Notes: generated by a model not told the origin, from the letters alone. A stretch of 6,099 nt of DNA from Dehalococcoidales bacterium (GCA_018399795.1 JAGYOC010000094.1:1-6099), one strand, 5' to 3'. Numbered from the stretch's first letter, positions 1 to 5,980 are shown. Program-made: numbers and translations.

Positions 1-349
1 CGTCGGGAAAAGATTGGGCAGACACATGCTTGCTCCTGGTATCAGTCCTGGCAAGACCTGGGAGGGAACGGTCGGGGGGCTTGGAGCTGCGATGGCGATG
101 AGCGTACCATTCTTCGCCCCTACCCCTTTCCAGCTTCCTCTGGGTTACGGGCAGTTAATCCCGCTTGCTATCCTGGTGAGTGTTTTTGGGCAGCTCGGGG
201 ACCTTGTCGAATCCCTGCTCAAGCGCAATATGGGAGCAAAGGATTCCGGTAACCTTATGCCGGGCCATGGTGGTGTACTTGACCGGTTCGATAGCCTCAT
301 CCTCTCTGCTCCCGTGCTTTACTACGTGATATACTATTGCTTGATATGA
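1..349 (+). CDS. cdsA: Phosphatidate cytidylyltransferase (CDP-diglyceride synthase), C-terminal part; 5' end outside window
   Basis: This is the C-terminal 115 residues of an integral membrane enzyme that makes CDP-diacylglycerol from phosphatidic acid and CTP, the branch point for bacterial phospholipids. The frame is open to the left edge (first whole codon at base 2), so the gene is cut by the window; the TTG at 14 lies inside the conserved region and is not a start. Visible signs are the ISPGKTWEG motif (fragment residues 14-22) and the family signature at residues 71-97: SLLKR, then KDSGN, then HGGVLDRFD, with the acidic and basic residues expected for metal and CTP binding. Hydrophobic segments lie at about 25-40, 50-66 and 98-115. 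The TGA stop at 347-349 overlaps the dxr ATG, which indicates translational coupling. The identity is clear from the signature. Confidence 0.96.
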   Translation, partial: VGKRLGRHMLAPGISPGKTWEGTVGGLGAAMAMSVPFFAPTPFQLPLGYGQLIPLAILVSVFGQLGDLVESLLKRNMGAKDSGNLMPGHGGVLDRFDSLILSAPVLYYVIYYCLI

Positions 350-1500
350 TAGATAGAGTAAAGAATATCGCCATTCTGGGTTCCACCGGTTCAATAGGCA
401 GACAGACCCTGGGGGTAGTTCGCGCTTTTCCGGATAGATTTCGGGTAGTGGGACTGGCTGCGGGCAACAATACCGCATTGCTTGCCGGGCAGATAAGGGA
501 GTTCCGGCCGGATATGGTTTACTTCCGGGGAGGTGGTGTTATTAACGACATTGATGAGGTGGAATACGAATTTTTAACGCCCGAGGAGATTGCCTCCCAT
601 ACGGGTGTGGATACGGTGGTCATTGCTATCCCTGGAACATCGGCCCTGATGCCTCTGATGGCGGCGGCTAGGTCCGGCAAGGATATTGCTCTTGCCAACA
701 AGGAAGCGCTGGTTTCAGCGGGCGTCATCGCTGTCCGTGAAGTACGGACAAACCGGGCCCGCATACTGCCTGTTGATAGTGAACACAGCGCCATCTGGCA
801 GTGCCTGGCTGGCGAGGCCGGTAAGCCGTTACGGCTTATTCTGACGGCATCGGGCGGTCCGTTCCTAGATTATCCTTCGGAGCAGCTCGATGAGGTTACC
901 GTTGATGATGCACTGAAGCACCCCTCCTGGCAGATGGGGCCAAAGGTTACCATCGACTCGGCTACACTTATGAACAAGGGTCTTGAGGTTATTGAAGCCC
1001 ACTATTTGTTTGATATTCCTTTTGATAGCATTGATATACTGATACACCGGCAGAGCATTGTCCATTCCATGGTAGAATTTGCCGATGGCTCTCTAAAGGC
1101 TCAGTTGAGCTATCCTGATATGAGGTTACCCATTCAGTATGCCCTGTCTTATCCCGAGCGGCTGGCCAATGGGGGAATAAGGCGGCTGGATGCAGATATG
1201 ATGAAGAATCTTACCTTCGAGCAGCCCGAGATGGGGAAGTTTCCCTGCCTTGAGATGGCCATTGAGGCGGGTAAGTCGGGCGGTACGTGCCCGGTGGTGC
1301 TCTGCGCTGCCGACGAGATAGCGGTGGCGGAGTTTCTGGCCGGGAATATCAGGTTTAACTCGATTGCGAGTGTTGTCAGGAGTGTTTTAGAAGAGCACCG
1401 GGCCGTGGATAAACCGTCCTTGGAGGATATCATTGAGGCTGATAATTGGGCCCGGGCGGTGGCGACTGAGCATATCAGGAGCGAAGACCGGTGCCATTAA
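346..1500 (+). CDS. dxr: 1-deoxy-D-xylulose 5-phosphate reductoisomerase
   Basis: This cytosolic enzyme converts DXP to 2-C-methyl-D-erythritol 4-phosphate with NADPH and a divalent metal, the first committed step of the MEP isoprenoid pathway. The product is 384 residues, normal for the family. The N-terminal NADPH fold carries GSTGSIG (about residues 12-18). LANKEALVSAG follows, then the metal ligands D144 and E146 in PVDSEHSAIWQ. The substrate loop TASGGPF holds S169, and HPSWQMG has H192, W195 and M197. NKGLEVIEAH has N210, K211 and the third metal ligand E214. All catalytic residues are present at a constant offset from the E. coli enzyme as I remember it. I chose ATG 346 because it overlaps the cdsA stop as ATGA and gives the usual short lead into the Rossmann fold. 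A TTG at 337 in the same frame would add only three residues. No clear Shine-Dalgarno precedes it, which fits coupling to cdsA. Confidence 0.97.
   Translation: MIDRVKNIAILGSTGSIGRQTLGVVRAFPDRFRVVGLAAGNNTALLAGQIREFRPDMVYFRGGGVINDIDEVEYEFLTPEEIASHTGVDTVVIAIPGTSALMPLMAAARSGKDIALANKEALVSAGVIAVREVRTNRARILPVDSEHSAIWQCLAGEAGKPLRLILTASGGPFLDYPSEQLDEVTVDDALKHPSWQMGPKVTIDSATLMNKGLEVIEAHYLFDIPFDSIDILIHRQSIVHSMVEFADGSLKAQLSYPDMRLPIQYALSYPERLANGGIRRLDADMMKNLTFEQPEMGKFPCLEMAIEAGKSGGTCPVVLCAADEIAVAEFLAGNIRFNSIASVVRSVLEEHRAVDKPSLEDIIEADNWARAVATEHIRSEDRCH
1476..1481 (+). promoter_or_regulatory. Ribosome binding site of rseP inside the dxr 3' end
   Basis: CAGGAG, containing AGGAG at 1477-1481, lies 9 bases before the GTG at 1491, a good Shine-Dalgarno spacing. 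It is embedded in the last codons of dxr and supports GTG 1491 as the start of the protease gene despite the 10-base overlap. Confidence 0.7.
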
Positions 1501-2540
1501 CGATAATTATCTTCATTGCCGTCCTGGCCGGTATCATTATTGCCCATGAGCTTGGACATTTCATCACCGCTAAGCTTTCCGGGGTTCAGGTCAAGGAATT
1601 TGGTATCGGCCTGCCTCCCCGCGTTTTCTCGGTAAGGCGTGGTGAAACATTGTATTCGCTGAACGCGATACCGTTCGGTGGCTTCAACAAGCTGTCCGGT
1701 GAAGAGGACCCGGATGCTCCAAGAAGCCTGGCCGGAAAGCCATTCGGCATCCGGTTCCTGGTGCTCAGTGCCGGTTCTCTGATGAATTTTCTGCTGCCGT
1801 TGATACTTATGACCATCGCCTTTATGATCCCCCACAATGTGCTGGTTGGGGAGGTATTTGTAAAAGAGGTGGCGCTTAACTCCCCGGCCGCGGTGGCAGG
1901 AATTGAGCCCGGGGACAGGATAATCAGCATTAACGATAAACCGGTGGGCAGCAGTAGTGATCTGCAGCGGTATATCCAGCTCGGGCTGGGGAAAGAGGTT
2001 ACGGTAACCGTGGAGCATGCTGACTCGGAGGAGGAAGATATCGACCTGGTACCGAGGTGGAAGTCTCCCGAGGGAGAGGGTGCGATTGGCATCGTAATCG
2101 ATATGCCCGATGCAAAGGTGGTAAAGATAAGTGAACCTGCCTGGAAAGCGCCGTCGATGGCGGTTACGGCGTGCGTGGAAACGCTGGTCCTCTTCAAAAA
2201 CGGGATACTGAGTATGATGGCGGGCAACACCACGCTCGAGCTGACGGGGCCGGTTGGTATCGCCCAGATGACCGGCGAAGTGGCCAGGGTGGGTATCAGC
2301 CCGTTGCTTGAGTTCACCGCTTTCCTGAGTCTCAATATCGGCCTGATTAATCTTTTCCCCCTGCCCGCTCTTGATGGGGGGAGGATATGTTTCCTGTTGC
2401 TGGAAAAGGCACGGGGCGGCAAACGTGTTTCCCCGAAGACGGAAGGTCTGGTACACCTGATCGGTTTTATGCTTCTGATGGGATTACTTGCCGCGGTGAC
2501 CTATAACGATATTGCGCGGATTATCACTGGCGGTAATTAA
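1491..2540 (+). CDS. rseP: RIP metalloprotease, RseP/RasP-type site-2 protease
   Basis: This is a zinc intramembrane protease of peptidase family M50. Relatives cleave anti-sigma factors and remnant signal peptides in the cytoplasmic membrane; its substrate here cannot be read from the sequence. It has 349 residues. TM1 (about 3-25) carries the zinc motif HELGH with H19, E20 and H23. GGFNKLSGE follows at about 63-71, and a second TM at about 88-112 contains AGSLMNF. One PDZ domain spans about 117-190 (ALNSPAAVAGIEPGDRI in its core). GPVGIAQ is at 253-259. The third zinc ligand motif NLFPLPALDGGR is at 287-298 with D295, followed by a last TM at about 320-340. A single PDZ, not two, resembles the shorter Gram-positive/Chloroflexota form. 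The GTG start is set by the AGGAG at 1477 and by TM1 beginning immediately. The gene overlaps dxr by 10 bases. AGS replaces the more common AGP motif. Confidence 0.94.
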   Translation: MPLTIIIFIAVLAGIIIAHELGHFITAKLSGVQVKEFGIGLPPRVFSVRRGETLYSLNAIPFGGFNKLSGEEDPDAPRSLAGKPFGIRFLVLSAGSLMNFLLPLILMTIAFMIPHNVLVGEVFVKEVALNSPAAVAGIEPGDRIISINDKPVGSSSDLQRYIQLGLGKEVTVTVEHADSEEEDIDLVPRWKSPEGEGAIGIVIDMPDAKVVKISEPAWKAPSMAVTACVETLVLFKNGILSMMAGNTTLELTGPVGIAQMTGEVARVGISPLLEFTAFLSLNIGLINLFPLPALDGGRICFLLLEKARGGKRVSPKTEGLVHLIGFMLLMGLLAAVTYNDIARIITGGN

Positions 2541-2601
2541 CACCCTGTCTGGAAAGAACTGATGCTATTGAGGATATACCAGGAGAGAGTTTAAAGTTAA
2601 G
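2541..2601 (+). other. Short rseP-ispG spacer
   Basis: This 61-base spacer holds AGGAGAG at 2581-2587, a Shine-Dalgarno-like run about 14 bases before the ispG GTG, which is longer than ideal. TATACC at 2575-2580 resembles a -10 box, but no -35 box sits at a suitable distance. No hairpin with a T-run is present. The simplest reading is that ispG is transcribed through from the upstream genes. Confidence 0.5.
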
Positions 2602-3654
2602 GTGAAGCCAAGAAGGTCTAGCAAACCGGTTCAAATCGGTAGGGTCACCATCGGCGGTGGCTCCCCTATCGTGGTACAGTCTATGACCAAGACCGATACC
2701 AGAGATGTTATGTCAACCATCGCTCAGGTCAAGGATCTGGAGGAGTGTGGTTGTGAGATTGTACGCGTGGCGGTACCAGATACTGAGGCGGCACAGGCGA
2801 TAAAAGAGATAAAGGCTGCTACCTCCATACCGCTGGTTGCCGATATCCATTTCGATTACCGGCTGGCCCTGGTGGCGCTTGAATCCGGGGCTGACGGGTT
2901 GCGACTCAATCCTGGCAATATCGGTGAACCCGGGGAGGTAGCCGAGGTGGCAAAATCGGCCGGAGAAAGGGATGTTCCCATACGTGTCGGTGTAAATGCC
3001 GGCAGCCTGCCTTCCCTGTCGAGTACTGGTGTACCCGTTTCCCGACGGATGGTGGATGCGGCAATGGGGCAGGTGAAACTGCTCGAGGATATGGACTTTG
3101 GTCTTATCAAGGTTTCCCTCAAGGCCTTCGATGTACCCACTACCATTGAGGCATACCTCGATATTGCCCGGAGAATCCCCTATCCCCTGCACATCGGTAT
3201 CACCGAGGCAGGGCCGCCAGGAACGGGTATCATACGCAGTACGGCAGGAATTGCAACCCTCCTCTATCTTGGCATTGGGGATACCATCCGTGTTTCGCTG
3301 ACGGGTGATCCGGTGGAGGAGGTGAACGCGGGATACGAGATACTGAAGTCTATGTCCCTTCGCCGGCATGGGCCGGTGCTGGTAAGCTGTCCTTCATGTG
3401 GAAGGGCCGAGGTCGATATTGTCCGGCTTGCCGGTGAGGTCGAGCAGAGGCTAAAGGGAATCAAGAAACCGCTTAAAGTGGCCGTTATGGGCTGTGTGGT
3501 AAACGGTCCTGGTGAGGCCTGTGATGCCGATGTTGGTATCGCCTGCGGCAGGGGGAAGGCTGTGCTTTTTGAGAAGGGAAAAAAGATAAGAACGGTAGAC
3601 GAAGATTATGCCGTCGATATACTGATGAGGGCAGTTGAGCGAATGGACAATTGA
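2602..3654 (+). CDS. ispG: 4-hydroxy-3-methylbut-2-enyl diphosphate synthase (HMBPP synthase), short bacterial form
   Basis: This 4Fe-4S enzyme reductively opens the MEcPP ring to HMBPP, the penultimate step of the MEP pathway, with electrons from ferredoxin or flavodoxin. It has 350 residues, the short two-domain form without the insert found in plants and some bacteria. The N-terminal TIM barrel (about 1-250) shows VQSMTKTDTRDV, VADIHFDYRLAL, LRLNPGNIG, IRVGVNAGSL, HIGITEAGP and IGDTIRVSLTGDPVEEV. The C-terminal iron-sulphur domain has CPSC (C263, C266), C298 and E305 in MGCVVNGPGEA, the expected three-cysteine plus glutamate cluster ligands. The frame upstream is closed by a TGA at 2569 and offers no other ATG, GTG or TTG before GTG 2602, so the start is well constrained and fits the usual N-terminus. 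It lies 61 bases after rseP. Together with dxr it puts two MEP genes in the block. Confidence 0.96.
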   Translation: MKPRRSSKPVQIGRVTIGGGSPIVVQSMTKTDTRDVMSTIAQVKDLEECGCEIVRVAVPDTEAAQAIKEIKAATSIPLVADIHFDYRLALVALESGADGLRLNPGNIGEPGEVAEVAKSAGERDVPIRVGVNAGSLPSLSSTGVPVSRRMVDAAMGQVKLLEDMDFGLIKVSLKAFDVPTTIEAYLDIARRIPYPLHIGITEAGPPGTGIIRSTAGIATLLYLGIGDTIRVSLTGDPVEEVNAGYEILKSMSLRRHGPVLVSCPSCGRAEVDIVRLAGEVEQRLKGIKKPLKVAVMGCVVNGPGEACDADVGIACGRGKAVLFEKGKKIRTVDEDYAVDILMRAVERMDN

Positions 3655-3671
3655 GTAATTGTGAAAAAATA

Positions 3672-3686
3672 CATTTCATAAATGAA
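3672..3686 (+). repeat. AT-rich palindromes upstream of the small-gene promoter
   Basis: Two overlapping inverted repeats occur here: CATTT-CAT-AAATG (3672-3684) and TTCAT-AA-ATGAA (3675-3686). They end about 11 bases before the -35 box at 3698, where an activator could bind. The spacer is so AT-rich that chance palindromes of this size are expected, so a regulatory role is only a possibility. Confidence 0.2.
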
Positions 3687-3697
3687 CTCCGGTAGTA

Positions 3698-3726
3698 TTG
3701 AAAATAGACGGTTATTTATGTATTAT
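3698..3726 (+). promoter_or_regulatory. Near-consensus sigma-70/SigA promoter for the small membrane gene
   Basis: TTGAAA (3698-3703) is followed after exactly 17 bases by TATTAT (3721-3726), so each box matches the consensus at five of six positions with the optimal spacer. Transcription would begin near 3733 and leave a leader of about 29 bases before the ATG at 3762, with a strong ribosome binding site in it. This is the only convincing promoter in the window and lies in its most AT-rich stretch. It separates the small gene from the upstream operon. Confidence 0.7.
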
Positions 3727-3733
3727 GAGAAGC

Positions 3734-3743
3734 GAATATATTC
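3734..3743 (+). repeat. Palindrome GAATATATTC at the predicted transcription start
   Basis: This perfect 10-base palindrome sits directly at or just after the predicted transcription start (about 3733) and before the ribosome binding site. That is a typical place for a repressor operator. It is short and AT-rich, so it could be chance. Confidence 0.25.
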
Positions 3744-3747
3744 AATG

Positions 3748-3755
3748 AAGGAGGT
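3748..3755 (+). promoter_or_regulatory. Full-length Shine-Dalgarno AAGGAGGT
   Basis: AAGGAGGT matches the complement of the 16S rRNA 3' end over eight bases and lies 6 bases before ATG 3762. No other gene in the window has a site this strong. It fixes the start codon and suggests efficient translation. Confidence 0.85.
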
Positions 3756-3761
3756 TATCTG

Positions 3762-4088
3762 ATGGGAAAGACATGGAAGGGTACAACTGCCGGTATTATG
3801 AGTATCATCGGTGGAATTTTTGGCATTGTCACTGGAGCGATTGCACTTAGCGTAGGTAGTCTAATTTCATATTTATCTGATATAACTGGTATGTTTGGAA
3901 TGGGTGGATTGGGTGGTGGTTTTCTCGCCCTCGGAATAATAGCCCTGATTGGCGGTATCGTTACACTGAAGAGGAAGGCCTGGGGCTTCTGCCTGGCTGG
4001 TGCTATATGTGCCATGTTCCCCATCATTCCGCTGGGAGTAATGGCGATAATATTTGTTGCCATGGGCAAGAAAGAGTTTGTCCGGTAA
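3762..4088 (+). CDS. Small predicted integral membrane protein, DUF4064-like, function unknown
   Basis: This 108-residue hydrophobic, glycine-rich protein has no function I can name. Hydrophobic segments lie at about 10-36, 48-69 and 74-101. The last contains a PIIPLG break (87-92) and may be two short helices. Positive charges lie at K3/K6, at the KRK of 70-72 and in the GKKEFVR tail. The pattern 'GG-rich helix, K-R-K, W-G, LAGAI, PLG, GKKEF' recalls small multi-pass proteins of the DUF4064 type, often seen in environmental bacteria; this is a resemblance from memory. No catalytic motif or lipobox is visible. The gene has its own strong promoter and ribosome binding site and is richer in A/T than dxr, rseP, ispG and proS. 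Those features suggest separate regulation and perhaps later insertion between ispG and proS. The start, ATG after AAGGAGGT, is secure. That the gene is real is likely; its role is open. Confidence 0.85.
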   Translation: MGKTWKGTTAGIMSIIGGIFGIVTGAIALSVGSLISYLSDITGMFGMGGLGGGFLALGIIALIGGIVTLKRKAWGFCLAGAICAMFPIIPLGVMAIIFVAMGKKEFVR

Positions 4089-4130
4089 ATACGCTTTAGG
4101 GCTTTGACTGCTTTAATAATGCTTCGTTGC

Positions 4131-4157
4131 TCTACCATGCTCGGTAGGCTTGTTTTT
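4131..4157 (+). terminator. Weak candidate intrinsic terminator after the small gene
   Basis: CTACC (4132-4136) and GGTAG (4143-4147) form a 5-bp stem with a 6-base loop, plus a possible T-G pair outside it. CTTG and then TTTTT (4153-4157) follow. The stem is short and the T-run starts five bases after it, so termination would be partial at best. Its place, about 45 bases after the small gene's stop, is suitable for attenuating transcription into proS. Confidence 0.35.
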
Positions 4158-4171
4158 GTGCTTGGTTTTGC
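4148..4171 (+). repeat. Two imperfect 12-base tandem repeats
   Basis: GCTTGTTTTTGT (4148-4159) is followed immediately by GCTTGGTTTTGC (4160-4171), with ten of twelve positions identical. Low complexity makes slippage the likely origin. Confidence 0.5.
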
Positions 4172-4187
4172 TTTTATGTAAAGGCAA
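4168..4187 (+). other. Hairpin in the proS leader
   Basis: TTGCTTTT (4168-4175) pairs with AAAGGCAA (4180-4187) around the loop ATGT, eight pairs including one G-T. Two further G-T pairs are possible outside. No T-run follows, so it is not a terminator. It may structure the leader RNA or stabilise a 3' end. Confidence 0.3.
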
Positions 4188-4235
4188 GGGTAATGGTTTG
4201 TTCTCTCAGGTTTCCTTGTTTCTCCAAATTTATCT

Positions 4236-4242
4236 AGAAGGG
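4236..4242 (+). promoter_or_regulatory. Weak ribosome binding site of proS
   Basis: AGAAGGG lies about 13 bases before the TTG at 4256, a poor match at a long distance. With the TTG start it predicts modest initiation. The upstream frame is closed by TGA at 4244-4246, so no alternative upstream start exists. Confidence 0.35.
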
Positions 4243-4255
4243 TTGATTTTGTAGA

Positions 4256-5980
4256 TTGCGCATATCGAAACTGTTTGGCAGGACGCAGAGAGAGGTTCCC
4301 GCGGAAGCTGATACAGCCAGCCACCGGTTGATGCTGAGGGCGGGAATGATATACCAGGTGGCTGCGGGAATATACTCCTATCTTCCCCTGGCCTGGCGGT
4401 CTCTCCGGAAGATAGAGGATATTATACGCAGAGAGATGAATGCTGCTGGAGGACAGGAGCTTATGATGCCCGTCCTGCAACCGCTGGAGATATGGCGGAA
4501 GACCGGACGCGACAGGGCTTTTGGTAAAGGGCTCTTTGTTCTCCATGACCGTAGGGAGAGGGAACTGTGCCTGGGACCGACTCATGAGGAAATTATCACC
4601 GATCTGGCCGGTCAGTTTATCAGGAGCTACCGGGATTTACCGATGCTCCTTTACCAGATTCAGACCAAGTTTCGGGATGAGCCCAGACCCAGGGCCGGCC
4701 TGCTCAGGGTACGCGAGTTTACCATGAAGGACCTCTACAGTTTCGATGTCGACGAAGAGGGACTGGAGCGAAGCTACCAAAAAATGCTGGCCGCTTACCA
4801 GCGCATATATGTCAGTTGTGGGTTGCCGGCCCTGGTTGTTGAGGCCGATAGCGGTGCTATCGGCGGTAAGGATTCCCACGAATTCATGGTTATTACTGGC
4901 ACAGGGGAGGACGAGGTCATTTACTGCCCTGTTTGCCGCTACTCGGCCAATGCGGAAAAGGCCTGCAGCATGAAGGGTGACCTGGATAAAGAAAGCCCTT
5001 TGCCGTTGCAGGAAGTAAGCACTCCTGGTGTGACCACCATCAGGGAGCTATCGAACTGTACTGATGTGCGGCCGGACCATACACTCAAGGTCGTTTTCTA
5101 TATGGCGGATGGCGATTTCATCTTCGTTGTTATCCGTGGGGATCTCGAGGTAAATGAGGTCAAGCTGAAGAATGCTCTAAAGTGCGTGGATTTTCGTATG
5201 GCCAGAGAAGATGAGGTTAAGGGTGCTGGTATTGTGGCCGGTTTTGCTTCCCCCGTGGGAATCAGCGGCATTAAAACGGTGGTCGACGATTCGGTAAGCA
5301 CCGGAGTGAACTATGTTGCCGGTGCCAACAAGCCGGATACTCATCTCAAGAACGTCAACTTCAGGCGGGACTTCGATGCCGATATGGTGGCTGATATAGC
5401 CAGGGCTCGTGTCGGTGATCGGTGCCCCCGCTGTGGCGGAGAGCTGCAGACAAAACAGGGTATCGAGGTGGGGCATATCTTCAAGCTGGGCACATTTCTT
5501 TCCCGGAGGCTGGGCGCCTTATTCAGTGACCGGGACGGTAACGAGAGGCCGGTGGTTATGGGATGCTACGGTATCGGTATCGGCAGGTTGCTCGCAGCTG
5601 CCATCGAGCAAAACCATGATGACAAGGGTATTATCTGGCCCTTGCCCATTGCTCCCTACCAGGTTTACCTGTGCCCGCTGTACCGGGAGAATACCGGTGT
5701 GGATGAAGTGGCGGAGAGAATCTACGCGGATCTTCTTGCTGCAGGAATTGAGGTGCTCTTTGACGACAGGCCGGAATCGCCCGGCGTGAAGTTTAACGAT
5801 GCGGATCTGCTGGGCATACCAATTCGGGTGACGGTCAGTCCGCGCACTCTGAAGCAGGACAGTGTCGAGGTGAAGAAGCGCTCCGAAAAGGAATCGCAGC
5901 TCGTATCACTGGCAGATTTGAATGGTAGGCTTCAGGAAATTCTCTGTGAGGGGCTTGCCATGTTAAATGATGAGGCTTAG
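4256..5980 (+). CDS. proS: Prolyl-tRNA synthetase, bacterial type with editing (INS) domain
   Basis: This cytosolic class II synthetase charges tRNA-Pro with proline. At 574 residues it has the length of the bacterial form with an inserted editing domain. Class II motif 1 is at about 51-78, ending in MPVLQP. GPTHEE is at 107-112. Motif 2 is at 139-160 with R140 and E142. Motif 3 is at 435-444 (MGCYGIGIGR). The YbaK-like editing domain lies between about 235 and 385 and keeps NEVK with K303, a conserved lysine linked to hydrolysis of Ala-tRNA-Pro. CxxC pairs C224/C227 and C390/C393 flank it and could bind zinc. GIEVGHIFKLGT is at 402-413. The anticodon-binding domain runs from about 467 to the end, with DDRPESPGVKF at 503-513. 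The TTG start gives the standard N-terminus (RISKLF...) and is the only start left after a TGA at 4244. Motif 2 differs from the most common form (P143, A147, V152), probably lineage variation. Confidence 0.97.
   Translation: MRISKLFGRTQREVPAEADTASHRLMLRAGMIYQVAAGIYSYLPLAWRSLRKIEDIIRREMNAAGGQELMMPVLQPLEIWRKTGRDRAFGKGLFVLHDRRERELCLGPTHEEIITDLAGQFIRSYRDLPMLLYQIQTKFRDEPRPRAGLLRVREFTMKDLYSFDVDEEGLERSYQKMLAAYQRIYVSCGLPALVVEADSGAIGGKDSHEFMVITGTGEDEVIYCPVCRYSANAEKACSMKGDLDKESPLPLQEVSTPGVTTIRELSNCTDVRPDHTLKVVFYMADGDFIFVVIRGDLEVNEVKLKNALKCVDFRMAREDEVKGAGIVAGFASPVGISGIKTVVDDSVSTGVNYVAGANKPDTHLKNVNFRRDFDADMVADIARARVGDRCPRCGGELQTKQGIEVGHIFKLGTFLSRRLGALFSDRDGNERPVVMGCYGIGIGRLLAAAIEQNHDDKGIIWPLPIAPYQVYLCPLYRENTGVDEVAERIYADLLAAGIEVLFDDRPESPGVKFNDADLLGIPIRVTVSPRTLKQDSVEVKKRSEKESQLVSLADLNGRLQEILCEGLAMLNDEA

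Larger units (their letters stand above)
4089..4255 (+). other. T-rich non-coding leader between the small gene and proS
   Basis: These 167 bases hold no supported gene. The frame continuing from the small gene runs about 30 codons to TAA 4179 without a ribosome binding site. The stretch contains a weak terminator-like hairpin (4131-4157), a 12-base near tandem repeat (4148-4171) and a second hairpin (4168-4187). I see no T-box specifier or antiterminator sequence and no -35/-10 pair at a good distance. TTGACT (4104-4109) has no -10 partner near 4127. proS may rely on read-through from the small-gene promoter or on a promoter I cannot recognise. Confidence 0.5.

Noticed and set aside
14..349. 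TTG at 14 as a start of a 111-residue protein
   Set aside because: The frame is open to the window edge and the residues before it already fit the CdsA family, so this is an internal leucine.
1497..2456. Long minus-strand frames (319 and 278 codons) opposite rseP
   Set aside because: They lie wholly antisense to a gene with intact protease motifs; their translations are low-complexity and match no family pattern I know.
2713..3369. 218-codon minus-strand frame opposite ispG
   Set aside because: Shadow of a fully conserved plus-strand gene.
3647..3662. Hairpin ACAATT-GAGT-AATTGT at the ispG stop as a terminator
   Set aside because: The 6-bp stem has only one G-C pair and is followed by an A-run, not a T-run, so it is not a plus-strand intrinsic terminator.
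4104..4181. Tiny plus-strand ORF (TTG/ATG 4104/4119 to TAA 4179)
   Set aside because: No ribosome binding site, very short, and merely continues the small gene's frame after its stop.
4089..4255. T-box or other riboswitch upstream of proS
   Set aside because: No specifier loop, no antiterminator consensus and no strong terminator; the stretch is too short for a full T-box leader.
3755..4585. 276-codon minus-strand frame across proS 5' end, leader and small gene
   Set aside because: It begins inside proS, its product is proline-rich antisense of a hydrophobic gene, and it has no recognisable domain; the plus-strand gene has a strong promoter and ribosome site.
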